A DNA stretch of 64,000 bases from Haliea sp. GTDB taxonomy: Bacteria > Pseudomonadota > Gammaproteobacteria > Pseudomonadales > Halieaceae. Position 1 is the first letter of the stretch. Each line of letters begins with the position of its first letter. The stretch spans positions 41,825 to 105,824 of the forward strand of contig JADJAL010000020.1 in NCBI GenBank assembly GCA_016704305.1, written 5' to 3'. The position numbers were made by a program, and so were the translations under genes. The notes under the pieces are model-generated. The model did not search any database and was not told where the DNA came from. It saw only the letters and a list, made by a program, of their open reading frames with translations. Shown one piece after another: positions 12,063 to 22,100 of the stretch.

Positions 12063-12078
12063 GGCACTTCCACCGCCA
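12063..12078 (-). promoter_or_regulatory. Candidate sigma-54 promoter for glnK-amtB
   Basis: On the minus strand the 16 bases read TGGCGGTGGAAGTGCC, which keeps the obligatory GG-N10-GC spacing of sigma-54 -24/-12 elements, about 66 bases before the glnK start. Just upstream (about 12101-12120) an imperfect dyad TGCACCA...TGTGGCA resembles an NtrC site but lies closer than usual. Nitrogen control of glnK-amtB by NtrC and sigma-54 is established in enterics; here it is inference from a short match. Confidence 0.4.
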
Positions 12079-12156
12079 CACGACGCAGCGGAACACGCAT
12101 CGTGCCACAGTGTGGTGCAAAGGTTAACCATCTCATGCACCAAAAAGGAGGGGATA

Positions 12157-13593
12157 ATGAATTCCAGGGCGAGTTGTTTTTTGTTGGGCAGCCTGCTGCT
12201 ATCCACCACTTCGGCGCTGGCCGAAAGCGCCCCGCCAGCAGCACAACCGGATGTCGTGCCACACACGCAACCACGCCAGGTGATCCTGATCATTGGCGAC
12301 GGCATGGATGAACAGCAGATCACCATCGCGCGCAACTACCTGCAGGGCGCTGCCGGGCAACTGCTGCTGGACCGCATGCCGCTGCGTTCGTCCGTGCAGA
12401 TCCAAACCACCGAAGACCGCGTGGACGGCAAGCCGGTGTATGTCGCGGACTCAGCCAACACGGCAACCACCATGGCAACCGGAACCATCACCAGTATCGG
12501 GCGTATCAGCACCAGCGCCGGCGCGGACGAGAACCTCACCACCATCGCCGAACTGGCAAGCGCGGCCGGACTGCGCACCGGAATTGTCACCACCTCCAGC
12601 GTGACGGACGCCACGCCCGCTGCCTTCGCCACGCATATCAGCCTGCGCCTGTGCGAGGATGCCGCCACGATCGAGGACATCACGTATCACGGTATCCCGC
12701 TCGGCAACTGCAAGGGCGATCTCAAAGCCAACGGCGGCAAGGGTTCCATCGCAGAGCAATTGGCGCAGTCCCAACTGGACGTGATTCTCGGCGGCGGCAG
12801 CGCGCGCTTTGAACCGATGGCCGAAGGCGAGACGATCAGCACCCTCGACCTGGCCAGGCGCAACGGCTTTGAGGTGGTGACCGACGCGGCGCAATTGGCA
12901 GCTGCCTCTGAAAAAACTACGGCGAACGAAAAACTGTTGGGCCTGTTTGCGCCCGGCTCACTGCCAGTGCGCTTGATGGGTGAAGGCGGTCGCGAAGCGG
13001 AGCTGCCCAAACGCAGTTGGCTCAACTACCTGCACCCCTATCTCGGCAGCGTCGCCCTGCCCTCCCCCATGGCCTGCGTACCCAACCCGGAGGCCAGCAG
13101 CGTACCGACACTGCGCCAGATGGCCGATACTGCGCTTGAGCGCCTCAGCGCCGCCAACGACAAAGGCTTCTTCCTGATGATCGAATCCGCTTCCATCGAC
13201 AAACAGTCACACGAGCGCAAGCCCTGCGGCTCGATCGGCGAACTGGAGCAACTCGAAGAGGCACTGGCCAGCGCGCTGGCGTTTGCCGCGTCGCACCCGA
13301 ACACGCTGGTCATGGTGACGGCGGATCACTCCCAGGCCGCGCAACTGGTTCCGGCGGAGAGCCTGTTCTCGGAGTTCCCGATTCCCATCTTCACACCGGG
13401 CAAGGTCGCGCGCATAACGACACCCGAGGGCGGCCTGATGGCCGTGAACTACGCAACCAACAATTTCAAAATGGAAGAACACACCGGCGCTGCGGTGCCG
13501 TTGTTCAGCAACGACGAGGGCCTCGAACGGATACCGCCGTTCATTCAGCAGTCGCAGGTGTTTACGATCACAAGAGACTATTTGGGCTTGTAG
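12157..13593 (+). CDS. Periplasmic alkaline phosphatase, PhoA superfamily
   Basis: 478 residues with a signal peptide (CFLLGSLLLSTTSALAES). The alkaline phosphatase core is clear: VILIIGDGMDEQQITIARNY holds the first metal-binding Asp, VADSANTATTMATG holds the nucleophilic Ser after DSA, MIESASIDKQSHE and VTADHSQA supply further metal ligands. Function: release of phosphate from organic monoesters, with Zn and Mg. The start ATG 12157 has a near-perfect AAGGAGGGG site; the frame is open further upstream but that part is antisense to glnK. The gene is convergent with gspB, and a large palindrome fills the space after its stop. Confidence 0.9.
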   Translation: MNSRASCFLLGSLLLSTTSALAESAPPAAQPDVVPHTQPRQVILIIGDGMDEQQITIARNYLQGAAGQLLLDRMPLRSSVQIQTTEDRVDGKPVYVADSANTATTMATGTITSIGRISTSAGADENLTTIAELASAAGLRTGIVTTSSVTDATPAAFATHISLRLCEDAATIEDITYHGIPLGNCKGDLKANGGKGSIAEQLAQSQLDVILGGGSARFEPMAEGETISTLDLARRNGFEVVTDAAQLAAASEKTTANEKLLGLFAPGSLPVRLMGEGGREAELPKRSWLNYLHPYLGSVALPSPMACVPNPEASSVPTLRQMADTALERLSAANDKGFFLMIESASIDKQSHERKPCGSIGELEQLEEALASALAFAASHPNTLVMVTADHSQAAQLVPAESLFSEFPIPIFTPGKVARITTPEGGLMAVNYATNNFKMEEHTGAAVPLFSNDEGLERIPPFIQQSQVFTITRDYLGL

Positions 13594-13605
13594 ACTGAGT
13601 CTGGC

Positions 13606-13725
13606 AGAGAGTGAGTCATATCCTCGTCGTTGGGACCGTGTGGCGACAGGACGTCGCCACGCGAGCCTGCACATGGATGTGCGCTTTTTGGCGGGTCCCA
13701 ACGACGAGGATATGACTCGCTCTCC
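13606..13725. repeat. Large composite palindrome, copy A of the family
   Basis: Outer arms 13606-13637 and 13694-13725 are inverted, with 25 consecutive matching bases plus a few looser pairs outside. Inside lie two small hairpins: GTGGCGAC/GTCGCCAC (13640-13660) and GCACAT/ATGTGC (13669-13682), then CGCTTTTTGGCG. Predicted shape is a three-way junction. It fills the gap between the convergent alkaline phosphatase and gspB genes. The interior matches copies at 49364, 56039 and partly 56311; the outer arms match none of them. Confidence 0.85.
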
Positions 13726-13765
13726 GACGCGGAGCTAGGTTTTACAGGGAACCAATCCCCAGGAC

Positions 13766-14757
13766 TTACAGATTGACCCAACTATTCAGCGCCCGCAGCC
13801 GAAACTGCGTGCCCTGGTAATTCAATACCACCGAGTCGGGCAGTATTTCCTCGATCTTCATGCCCGGCACGGGACTGCCACCGACGCTCAGTGTCTTGCT
13901 GTTCAACACCACCGTGGAGAGCGACGCGTTGCTGGAGTAGTCGTGGCGCAGGTAGTAGACCGTGGGAATGCTGTCCTTGACCTGCTGCGACAAGTCAATC
14001 AGGAAGGGCACTGGATGCTCGGACAGGCTGGCGTTCTCCACTTCCTCGCGCGCCTCGCGCAGGATTCTGTCGATATCGATGCTCTTCTGTTCGCCTGACG
14101 ACCCCGCTGTCGCGTCGTTTTGTCGCGCAGCAGACCGCGAGTCGCGCTGCACCACCGGCTCCTCCTTGGGAGGATTGCTGTAGAGTCGCGCCACTTCGGC
14201 ATTTTCTTCGGGCGAATACGCTTGCACTGGCTCCGCATCGAACCCTGGCTCCGGCACGGGCTCTGCCGGCACAGCCACGTCCATCGCAGCGGGTGGTGAG
14301 GTGCAACGCGTCCGTTTGCAATTGCTCCTGCGCTTCCAGCCGCGCCATGGAGACTCCGCCGCCGGCGGACCTGGTTCTGCACAGCGGGATTGGCACCGGA
14401 CGCCACGGTTGGCACCGGATCAACCACGACCTGCGTCACCACCTCGCCTGTCACTCCACTCGCCGGCGTCGCCCGCTCCACCACCGCATCCGTCCCGACA
14501 GGATCGCTGGCCGGCTCGCGCGGCGGCGGCTGCACCACGCTGGCAACGACATCGACGTCGTCCCCGGCCGGGCGCGGCGCGCTGTAGCGCTCGACAATCA
14601 GCCAGGCGATCATGACCACCGCCACCGACAGCGCCACCCACAGCAGGTACTGCCGCCGATTGGCCGCGACCAGCTCCACCCGATGGTGCGTGGCGAGCCC
14701 CGGCACGGGATTCACATCGTCACGCGCGCGATTGAGTGCGTCGAGGATCAGCGACAT
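13766..14757 (-). CDS. gspB: GspB/ExeB-like type II secretion accessory protein, frameshifted
   Basis: The N-terminal part (start ATG 14757) reads MSLILDALNRARDD, the signature opening of GspB proteins, then one membrane segment (YLLWVALSVAVVMIAWLIV) and a Pro/Val-rich periplasmic linker. The C-terminal part, in another frame and ending at 13766, has the GspB C-terminal domain (SIPTVYYLRHDYSSNASLS ... VVLNYQGTQFRLRALNSW). The frame changes between about 14285 and 14370, most simply by two one-base indels, since the middle frame reads MARLEAQEQLQTDALHL, a plausible helical stretch. In Aeromonas ExeA-ExeB form an inner-membrane complex that inserts the secretin through peptidoglycan. exeA lies 41 bases upstream. 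No secretin or other T2SS gene is in the window. Confidence 0.75.
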
Positions 14758-14797
14758 TGGCGCGCCTCGCCAGCGAGGGACAGAAGATCGTATGGAT

Positions 14798-16588
14798 TCA
14801 CTCGGTTGACCGCTGTGTAGAGGATTGTTGCAGTTGCATCCGCGCCTGTTGCGCCGTCACATCCACACCCAGTTGTTCGTTCAGTTTGAGCAGCGTCTGC
14901 ACCCCGACCAGGCCATCGTCGATCAGTGCATGCTGCTTCTGGAACATGCGCACCCGCTGCTCCAGCGCGCGATTGAAACGGGTACCGGACAGCGGTTGCG
15001 GTTGTTTGTCCAGTTGCGCGAAGAGCTGCGCAACGGCCGCCACCACGGGGCTGTCATCGCCAACGGCCAGCGGCTTTATAAAACCCGGCGGCGGGTGCCA
15101 CAAAAATCGATAACGCCCGGTCCAATAGGGTGCCAATTCCGCGAGGCTGACTTGCGCGACACCGGCCTCGGTCCACACCCAGGCCCTGGCGCCTTCGATG
15201 CCCAGCAGCAATGCCTCGGCGGAAAAACGTTCCGGCGTGATGGTCTCCAGTGACAGCGGCCTGTTGAACGCCGCCAGTTCATCCCAGGTCCAGACCTCGC
15301 CCTCCGTGCAGGCCAGTCCGTATTGCAGGCCATCGAGGCAGGGAAATTCCGGTGCCGGCTGATCGGAATTCAGGGCCCACAACCGCGCCAGGGTATTCCC
15401 CGAGGGTTGCATCGCACTGGCAATATCGATTGTCTGTGGCGCCGGTGCCTGCTCGCGTGACACGGTAGCGGCTGACACCACTGGCGACGCCTCGGCCAGC
15501 ACCGTGTCTTCACCAGACGTGTCGTTTGCCGATCCCGGCGGCTCGTCGGTGGCGGCTGGTGTCACGCCGGTCCCAGTGCTTGCGGCATCCACAGCCGGGG
15601 TATCCTGCGCGACCGGTTCGACTGCGACCGGTTCGGTTGCGACAGTACCGACCGGGACAGCATCGACCGGGAGCATGCCGGAGTATTTGCCCAACAACCA
15701 GCCTGCGGCCCATACCAGCAGCAACACCATGGCAGCCAGTGCCAGCCATCGCCATGGCGGCGGGCTGGCCGCCTGCTCGCCCAACACCTCGCGTATCGCC
15801 AGTTGCAGCATGTCGTGGTCCACGCGCGACGCATTGCGTCCATATGCCCCGAGCAGCATGCGGTCGCAGAGCACATTGATTACGCGAGGAATGCCGCGCG
15901 TCGCCTTATAGATACCGCGCACCACCGCAGGCGTGAAAAGCACGCGCTCGGGACTCATGCCCGCCACCTGCAAACGGTGCTGGATATAGGCGCTGGTCTC
16001 ATCGAGGTTGAGCGGGTCGAGGTTGTAGCGCGCGGTGATCCGCTGGTTCAACTGGCGCAGTTCCGGGCGCGCCAGCATCTGTGCCAGTTCGGGCTGCCCG
16101 ATGAGTATGATCTGCAGTAATTTCTCGCTGTTGGTCTCCAGGTTGGTCAGCAACCTGATCTGTTCCAATACGTCGAAATCCAGGTGTTGCGCCTCGTCAA
16201 TCAGCAATACGGTCTTGCGGCCCCGGGCGTGGTTGTCGAGTAAAAAGCTGTGCAGCTTGTCGGTCAGCGTCTTCAGCGTATAGGTCTGGTGATCGTATTC
16301 AATATCGAGTTCATCGCAGACACTGGCCAGCAATTCGAGCGCGTTCAGCGCAGGGTTGAGGATGATGGCTACATCGGTGTCGGTGGGCAGTTGCTCCAGC
16401 AGGCAGCGGTTGATGGTGGTCTTGCCCGTGCCCACCTCACCCGTGAGCAGGATGAAGCCGCCGCCGGCGCCCACGCCGTACAGCAGGTGCGCAAGGGCAT
16501 CCCGGTGGCGGGTACTCATGAACAGATAGCGGGGATTCACCGCAATCGAAAATGGCGCTTCCGTCAACCCGAAGTATTGGTAGTACAT
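14798..16588 (-). CDS. exeA: ExeA/GspA-type AAA ATPase with peptidoglycan-binding domain
   Basis: 596 residues. Residues 1-270 form an AAA ATPase of the ExeA/GspA type: MYYQYFGLTEAPFSI opening, Walker A GEVGTGKTT near 49-57, Walker B VLLIDEAQHL near 120, and sensor IGQPELAQML. One transmembrane helix (WLALAAMVLLLVWAAGWLLG) near 283-302 is followed by an Ala/Thr/Pro-rich linker and a periplasmic part that ends with a peptidoglycan-binding domain (RVRMFQKQHALIDDGLVGVQTL, near 545-570). Role in the family: ATP-driven assembly of the type II secretin across the cell wall together with GspB, encoded next. Intact, unlike its neighbours on both sides. Confidence 0.88.
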   Translation of the reverse strand: MYYQYFGLTEAPFSIAVNPRYLFMSTRHRDALAHLLYGVGAGGGFILLTGEVGTGKTTINRCLLEQLPTDTDVAIILNPALNALELLASVCDELDIEYDHQTYTLKTLTDKLHSFLLDNHARGRKTVLLIDEAQHLDFDVLEQIRLLTNLETNSEKLLQIILIGQPELAQMLARPELRQLNQRITARYNLDPLNLDETSAYIQHRLQVAGMSPERVLFTPAVVRGIYKATRGIPRVINVLCDRMLLGAYGRNASRVDHDMLQLAIREVLGEQAASPPPWRWLALAAMVLLLVWAAGWLLGKYSGMLPVDAVPVGTVATEPVAVEPVAQDTPAVDAASTGTGVTPAATDEPPGSANDTSGEDTVLAEASPVVSAATVSREQAPAPQTIDIASAMQPSGNTLARLWALNSDQPAPEFPCLDGLQYGLACTEGEVWTWDELAAFNRPLSLETITPERFSAEALLLGIEGARAWVWTEAGVAQVSLAELAPYWTGRYRFLWHPPPGFIKPLAVGDDSPVVAAVAQLFAQLDKQPQPLSGTRFNRALEQRVRMFQKQHALIDDGLVGVQTLLKLNEQLGVDVTAQQARMQLQQSSTQRSTE

Positions 16589-16698
16589 GCAGTCGCGAGC
16601 CAGTGGCCTGTGCGTTTAAACCTGCGGGCATTATGCCCAAGCCCCGGCGGCATTGCTATGTTGGCGGCGCCCGTTAGCGGTAAGTGTCAGCGGCGAGG

Positions 16699-18298
16699 TT
16701 ACAACACGGTACTCGCGGGCTTGGCGGGCAGGATATCCAGCATGGTCGAGAGTGCGTGCTCGGCAAAACCGGCGCCAGCCTCCGCGTAATAATTGAACAC
16801 GACGTCCGCGCCGGCGGCCTTCATCTGGCTTCGCTCGTCCTCGTATTTGGCCACGGCGGCGATCTTGCCGGTGTACCCGGCATTGCGCAGCTGCTCTACG
16901 GCATCGACCATTTCCGCCACCGAAGGCATGGTAAACATCACGAGTTTGTAGTCGGTGACGTGCAGGCCCTCCCAGAAATCCGCGTCCTCCGCATCGCCGT
17001 AGATCACGCGGCGACCGACCTCAAGGTGTTTGGCTATCTTCACCTTGTCGGTTTCCACGCCGCAGGCCCGCAAGTGGTACTGTGATTCAATCGTGTCGTA
17101 AGCCCCGGAACCGACGCGGCCCATGCCAATGACCAGGACCTCCACGTTGCTGGCGGGAGACTGCGGATTGTCTTCGGCCGCAGCCGCCGTCTCGAAGCGC
17201 CTGAGTGTCTGCTTGAAATGGCCATAGAGGCGATGCGAGCGGCTGTTGAACAGCGTTGACAGCACAAAAGAGAACGACACTGCCAGCGCCAAAATCGCCA
17301 ACCAATCATCAGGGAGCCAACCGTTCTTGACACTGAGCGCTGCCACGATCAGGCCGAACTCGCTGAACTGCGTGAGCGCCAGCGCGGCCAGCAGCGCGCG
17401 GTGCGCGCACGCTGGCGGTAGCGCGCCAGCAGAAAAAGAATATCGCGCCCTTGAGCGGCAACAACAGGCACAGCAACAGGCCAATCCCCAACATACTCAG
17501 CGACGGTTGCACTGACAGGCCGATATTCAGGAAGAAGCCAATCAGGAAAATGTCCTTGAATCCCATCATCGACTTTCCAAGTTCACCGGCCTTCTTGTCA
17601 CCACTCAGCAGCATGCCCATCGCCAGCGCACCCAAATCGGCTTTGAGCCCTGCCCACTCGCACAGGGTGCTGCCGGCAAAGGTGATGATAATGCCCGCCA
17701 GTATCAACACTTCATCGTGCCCGCTGGCGCGCAGGATGTAGCTGAGCAACGGACGGGCAAAAAACAGCAGTGGGAGGAGCAACACCCACGGGGAAGGCAA
17801 CTCGCCGGTGGAAGCGGTGAGGAAAATCACTGCGACGATATCCTGCACGATCAGAATGGCCACCGCGACCTGGCCGTGGCGCACGCGAAACTCGCCGCGA
17901 TCATCGAGAATCGCGACCGCGCAAACCGTGGAACTGAAACTGAGCGCAAATGCCACCAGCGCTGCCTGCTGCATACTGATATCGGCAACCAGTGGCAGCC
18001 CAAGCACCGCCAGCACCAGCAGGAATCCGCCCGCCACCAGAACAAAGCTCGCGGTGTGCTCCAGCGTTGAACGGTAGATCTCGGGGCGCAGCAAACTGGC
18101 GAAATCCAGCTTCAATCCGATAATGAACAGCATGAGTGAGATGCCGATATTGGCGATGGACTCAATCACCCCCGAGGATTCAAACCCTGCCATGCCCAGT
18201 GTAAATCCGGCGACCAGATAGCCGACGAGCGGCGGTTGTCCTATTTGCCGCGCGGCAAAGCCACAGGCAAACGCAACTAGGATGATCAGGCTGTCCAT
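16699..18298 (-). CDS. KefB/YbaL-type cation:proton antiporter with RCK domain, frameshifted
   Basis: Monovalent cation:proton antiporter-2 (CPA2) family. The N-terminal frame (start ATG 18298) encodes a Na+/H+ exchanger domain of about 12 membrane segments: GFAARQIGQPPLVGYLVAG, LSFSSTVCAVAILDDRGE and IVQDIVAVIFL are typical. The C-terminal frame gives a TrkA-N/RCK Rossmann domain beginning VEVLVIGMGRVGSGAYD, which usually binds NAD(H) and gates the exchanger. The frames join between about 17409 and 17440, near TTCTTTTTC, where two small indels are needed to recover LLLARYRQRARTALLAALALTQFSEFG. Ion (K+ or Na+) cannot be told. Transcribed toward exeA, 110 bases away. Confidence 0.8.
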
Positions 18299-18461
18299 GG
18301 TATCGGGGGATTCGCTGCGGCCAGTAAAACGGGTGACTGGAGACCTTGAAATTGTTTTATACCACATACTCCGGCGAGGTCGCATGGCGAATGCGGCAGT
18401 CTTTCGCCACTGCGCAGGACGAGCATGGGGATCAAGTTATGCCCAATCCAGTGACTTTTGG

Positions 18462-18490
18462 TTCACGGCAAGCGCGGGGTGCTGTATAAA
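18462..18490 (+). promoter_or_regulatory. Candidate sigma-70 promoter of the DUF2059 gene
   Basis: TTCACG at 18462-18467 and TATAAA at 18485-18490 are separated by 17 bases, about 95 bases before the DUF2059 start. The -35 matches consensus at four of six positions. Confidence 0.45.
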
Positions 18491-18584
18491 TAGTGCGAAA
18501 GCATACGCGCACGCGACACGACTCGCACTTCATCGCTCGCTGCCACTGTCGGCTTTCCTTCAATCAACAAAATAAGGACGTCAA

Positions 18585-19079
18585 ATGAACCCCCTAAAAG
18601 CAGTAGTCTTCGCCGCCGCACTCTTGACTGGCTCCCTTGCACAGGCCGCCCCTGACGCCGAAGCAATGAAGCAAGCCGAAAAGCTGCTCAGCGTGATCGG
18701 CATGGAACAGACGCTCACGCAGGCAACCGTGCAAATGGTTGATGCCCAGACACAGCAGAACCCGGCGTTAACACCGTTCAAGACGGTAATGCTGGAGTTT
18801 TTCACCAAATACATGAGCTTCGAGAGCCTGCAGCCCGAGATGGTGAAAGCGTACGCGGAAGGATTTACGACTGAGGAATTAATAGAGTTGAATGCGTTTT
18901 ATGCCAGTCCTCTCGGCAAGAAAGCCGTAACGCAAATGCCTGCGATCATGGCGCAAGTCGCGCAAATGGGCACATCGCGGGCGCAAGCCAACATCAAGGA
19001 TTTGCAGGCGAGCATTGAGGCCGAAGCGCAACGCCTCAAGCAGGAGCAGGATAAACAGCAAGCGCAACCGGCGCAGTAG
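18585..19079 (+). CDS. DUF2059 periplasmic protein
   Basis: 164 residues with a cleavable signal (VVFAAALLTGSLAQAAP). The central part, FFTKYMSFESLQPEMVKAYAEGFTTEELIELNAFYASPLGKKAV, is the core of DUF2059, an all-helical family of exported proteins without a known activity. The C-terminus is a charged, Gln-rich helix (IEAEAQRLKQEQDKQQAQ). ATG 18585 is preceded by AAGGA. It is convergent with the autotransporter; a nested hairpin at 19094-19132 lies between them. Confidence 0.85.
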   Translation: MNPLKAVVFAAALLTGSLAQAAPDAEAMKQAEKLLSVIGMEQTLTQATVQMVDAQTQQNPALTPFKTVMLEFFTKYMSFESLQPEMVKAYAEGFTTEELIELNAFYASPLGKKAVTQMPAIMAQVAQMGTSRAQANIKDLQASIEAEAQRLKQEQDKQQAQPAQ

Positions 19080-19093
19080 TCACGACACACTCG

Positions 19094-19132
19094 CAGCGCC
19101 CGGCGTCACTGCCGGGCCATCAACAGGCGCTG
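19094..19132. repeat. Nested hairpin between convergent genes
   Basis: Outer stem CAGCGCC/GGCGCTG encloses an inner stem GCCCGGC/GCCGGGC (19098-19117). It lies between the stops of the DUF2059 gene and the autotransporter. No T-tract follows, so it may act as a transcript-end stabiliser rather than an intrinsic terminator. Confidence 0.5.
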
Positions 19133-19141
19133 TGAGGGCGG

Positions 19142-22100
19142 TCAAAACTCGTAACGCGCGCTCAGCCAGCCCTGGTTACTGCTGAAATTGCTACCAAACG
19201 CACCGCGGTAGTCCAGGCTGATACTCACACCGTATTCATTGCTGGCCTGCATGCCCAGGCCCACGCTGGCGAAGTCCTGATCAGGTTCAAAACCTTCCTG
19301 AATGTATGACTGGCCGGCATACCAAGCGGTCGCTTTTTCATTTTCATCCAGGTATTCATGCACCCAGGCGAGGCGTGCAGTCGGTCCCAGTTGCCAATCA
19401 CCCGCACCGTAGCGCGCCGAGGCGCTTACGCCCAACTCTGACGCCAACGTGTCGAGATCGTCGTACTCGACCCGCAGGTCCAGGCCGCCGTCTTCGGTGT
19501 AATCGTCCACATCCAACGTGGTGTAGCGCAGGCTCAATTGCGGGGCGAGCACGATGTGATCCGACATTGTGTATTGGTAACCGCCGCCGACACTCATCCC
19601 GAGCAAGTCACCGTCGGTATCGCTTTCAATCGGCCCCTCGCCCGCTACCAGGTTGTTGCGCTTGAAGTCGTAATCCAGCGCGGCGGCGCTGGCTGTCGCA
19701 TTGGCAAACCACTGATCCTGCCGGAAACCGCCGTAAACGATGAGCTGGTTGCTTTCGATGTCGATGCGGTCGCTGGCGAAACGGTCGTTATCGATGTTCG
19801 TTTCACCCGCGCTGAACGCCGCGCCGACGCGCCATTGATTAAGATCGAGGTCATAGCCCACCGCGACACCACTGGTATCGGCATCGAAGCCCTCCACATC
19901 GTCGATAGCATCCTGGTCCGACGTGCCGCCGTAGCCCTGCAACCACAGTCCGTTCGGCGGTTCGCTGTCAGGAAACGGCGCCGAACTGCCGACAAAGCGC
20001 TCGTTGATCAACCGCCACGTGCTGTCGTTGGCCTCGCGCGCACCCTGCGACACGGCGCCGCTGATCGAAGGGCTGAAAACGTCCGCCACCTGCTCGAAGC
20101 CCTGGACATCGCCGCTATCAAGGCGAGCCAACAGTTCGACGACGGCATTGTCGCCACCGCCGCTGACGAAGGCTGTCATGCTGTCGCCGAAGGCAGAGGG
20201 GTTCTGCAGCGGGGAGACGGTGCCCAGATCGGCGACGCTCGTCACAACAGAGACACTCGCGCTGTCGATCACCGCCTCAAAGTCATACAACAGGGAGCCA
20301 AAAGCGTCCTCAGTCAATACCACCCCATTATCGATAATGCTGGAGGCGCTGATCAGTTGGAAAGACTGGTTCAGAATTGGGTTAAGGCCATTAGTATTGA
20401 CTGAAATCGTACTACCGCCATTGAGCGCCACCGTACCCTGCTGCATCAATTCGCCAGCGGCATTCGGACTCAGGACAAACTCCAGATCGCCATTGGAGAC
20501 CAACGCGCCGCCCCCACTAATACGCGAATCGAATGACAGCGTCGCGCCACGGGCTATCGTTGTGGTAGCAGCGGCAGCACTGAAGTCGGCCATTTGGTGC
20601 ACGGTACCGCTTTGGATCACGTACTCGGCTACATCGACTAAACCATTGCCGGCAAACGTATTGCCCGCGCCGACATCGATGGTGACTGTCCCAAATCCCT
20701 GACCGATGATCCTGCCATTGATACTGCCGCCGGTGATGTTCACTCGATCATCGCCGCTCCCGAGCAGGACATCGTCGGCAATAGTGCCTGCGAACTGGTT
20801 AATGACGATGCCATTGGTGGTGGCACTGGCATCAAATGCAGTGCCGTTGCCGCCGGTGATGTCCGCATGGTTATTGAAATCGCCTTCGAAATTTAAACCA
20901 CTGGTCATCAGCACTGCGGCAGATTGATTGGAGACCAGGCCGCCGTTGTTAGTGATGGTGCCGGTAGTAGTCCCGGCAATATAACGATCCAATCGCAGGG
21001 CATGGCTGGAATCACCGGAAACAACACCGTCTGTCATGATAGTAAGTGCGCCTTCGCCATTCTGGAAAATCGAAATGCCAACATACCCGCCTGAGACAGT
21101 CTCCGTGTGCAGAAACAGATCCGTGCCGTAGTTTCTGGAGACAATCCCATTGCCGAAGGTACTCGTCACCGCGTCACTACTTCTGATACGTATTTCTCCA
21201 GCGCCAGCAGCATATATCCCAGCTTGGTAGTTACCTGTAACCCTGCCACTGCTCGTAACGCTCAACGCGCCGCTGCCATAACTGCGAGCGGTAATCCCTT
21301 TGAAACCGCCCGAAACGTCTTGGCTGTTCGTAATGCTTAGTTCGCCGCTACCAAAACTGCGAGCGACAATCCCGTAGAGGCCGCCCGTCACCGCTTGGCT
21401 ACTCGTGATATTCAGCGTGCCGCTGCCAGTATTGCTGGCACTAATCGCTCGCTTCCAGCCCGTCACCGCTGCGGTTTGGATAATCAGGTCCGTGCCGTTC
21501 GTGTTACTGGCGACGATTCCAATACCTGTCTCGCCAGTTACCGTGCCACTACTGGTGATACTCAACGCGCCACTGCCATCATTCAGAGCGGCAATCCCAC
21601 AGTAGTAACCGGTGACTCCGGCCGTCTGGAGCGTCAGCCCTGTACCATTGCTGGAATTAAGCGCACGAATCCCATAACTCCATGACGTACCCCCGCTGAG
21701 GCCAGTTACTTCACCACTACTGGTAATGCTCAACGCGCCACTGCCATCGTTGCGTGCATAAATACCTCGGTTTCGGCCTGTCACCGCCATGGTTGACAGT
21801 TTAAGGTCCGAACCATAATTGACGGCGGAAATCCCGTCGCGTTTGGAACCCGAGATATCTCCACTAGTGGTAATGCTCAGTACACCGCTACCTCGGTTGA
21901 AAACGTCAATTCCGTCTTCGTCACCACGTACGAACGAGGTGCTAATTATCAGGTCTGTGCCACTATTAACGGCAGAAATTCCATCACCGGCAGTGCTTGT
22001 CACCGAATCACTGTTCTTGATACTGAGTGCGCCGCTGCCAAAGTTCCAAGCTTCAATCCCTCTCCTACCGCCCGTCACTACCGCAGTCTGTACTGTCAAG

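Noticed and set aside
11635..12156. Extended N-terminus of the alkaline phosphatase reading through the glnK region
   Set aside because: It is antisense to the conserved glnK gene, and the true start at 12157 has an excellent ribosome site followed by a signal peptide.
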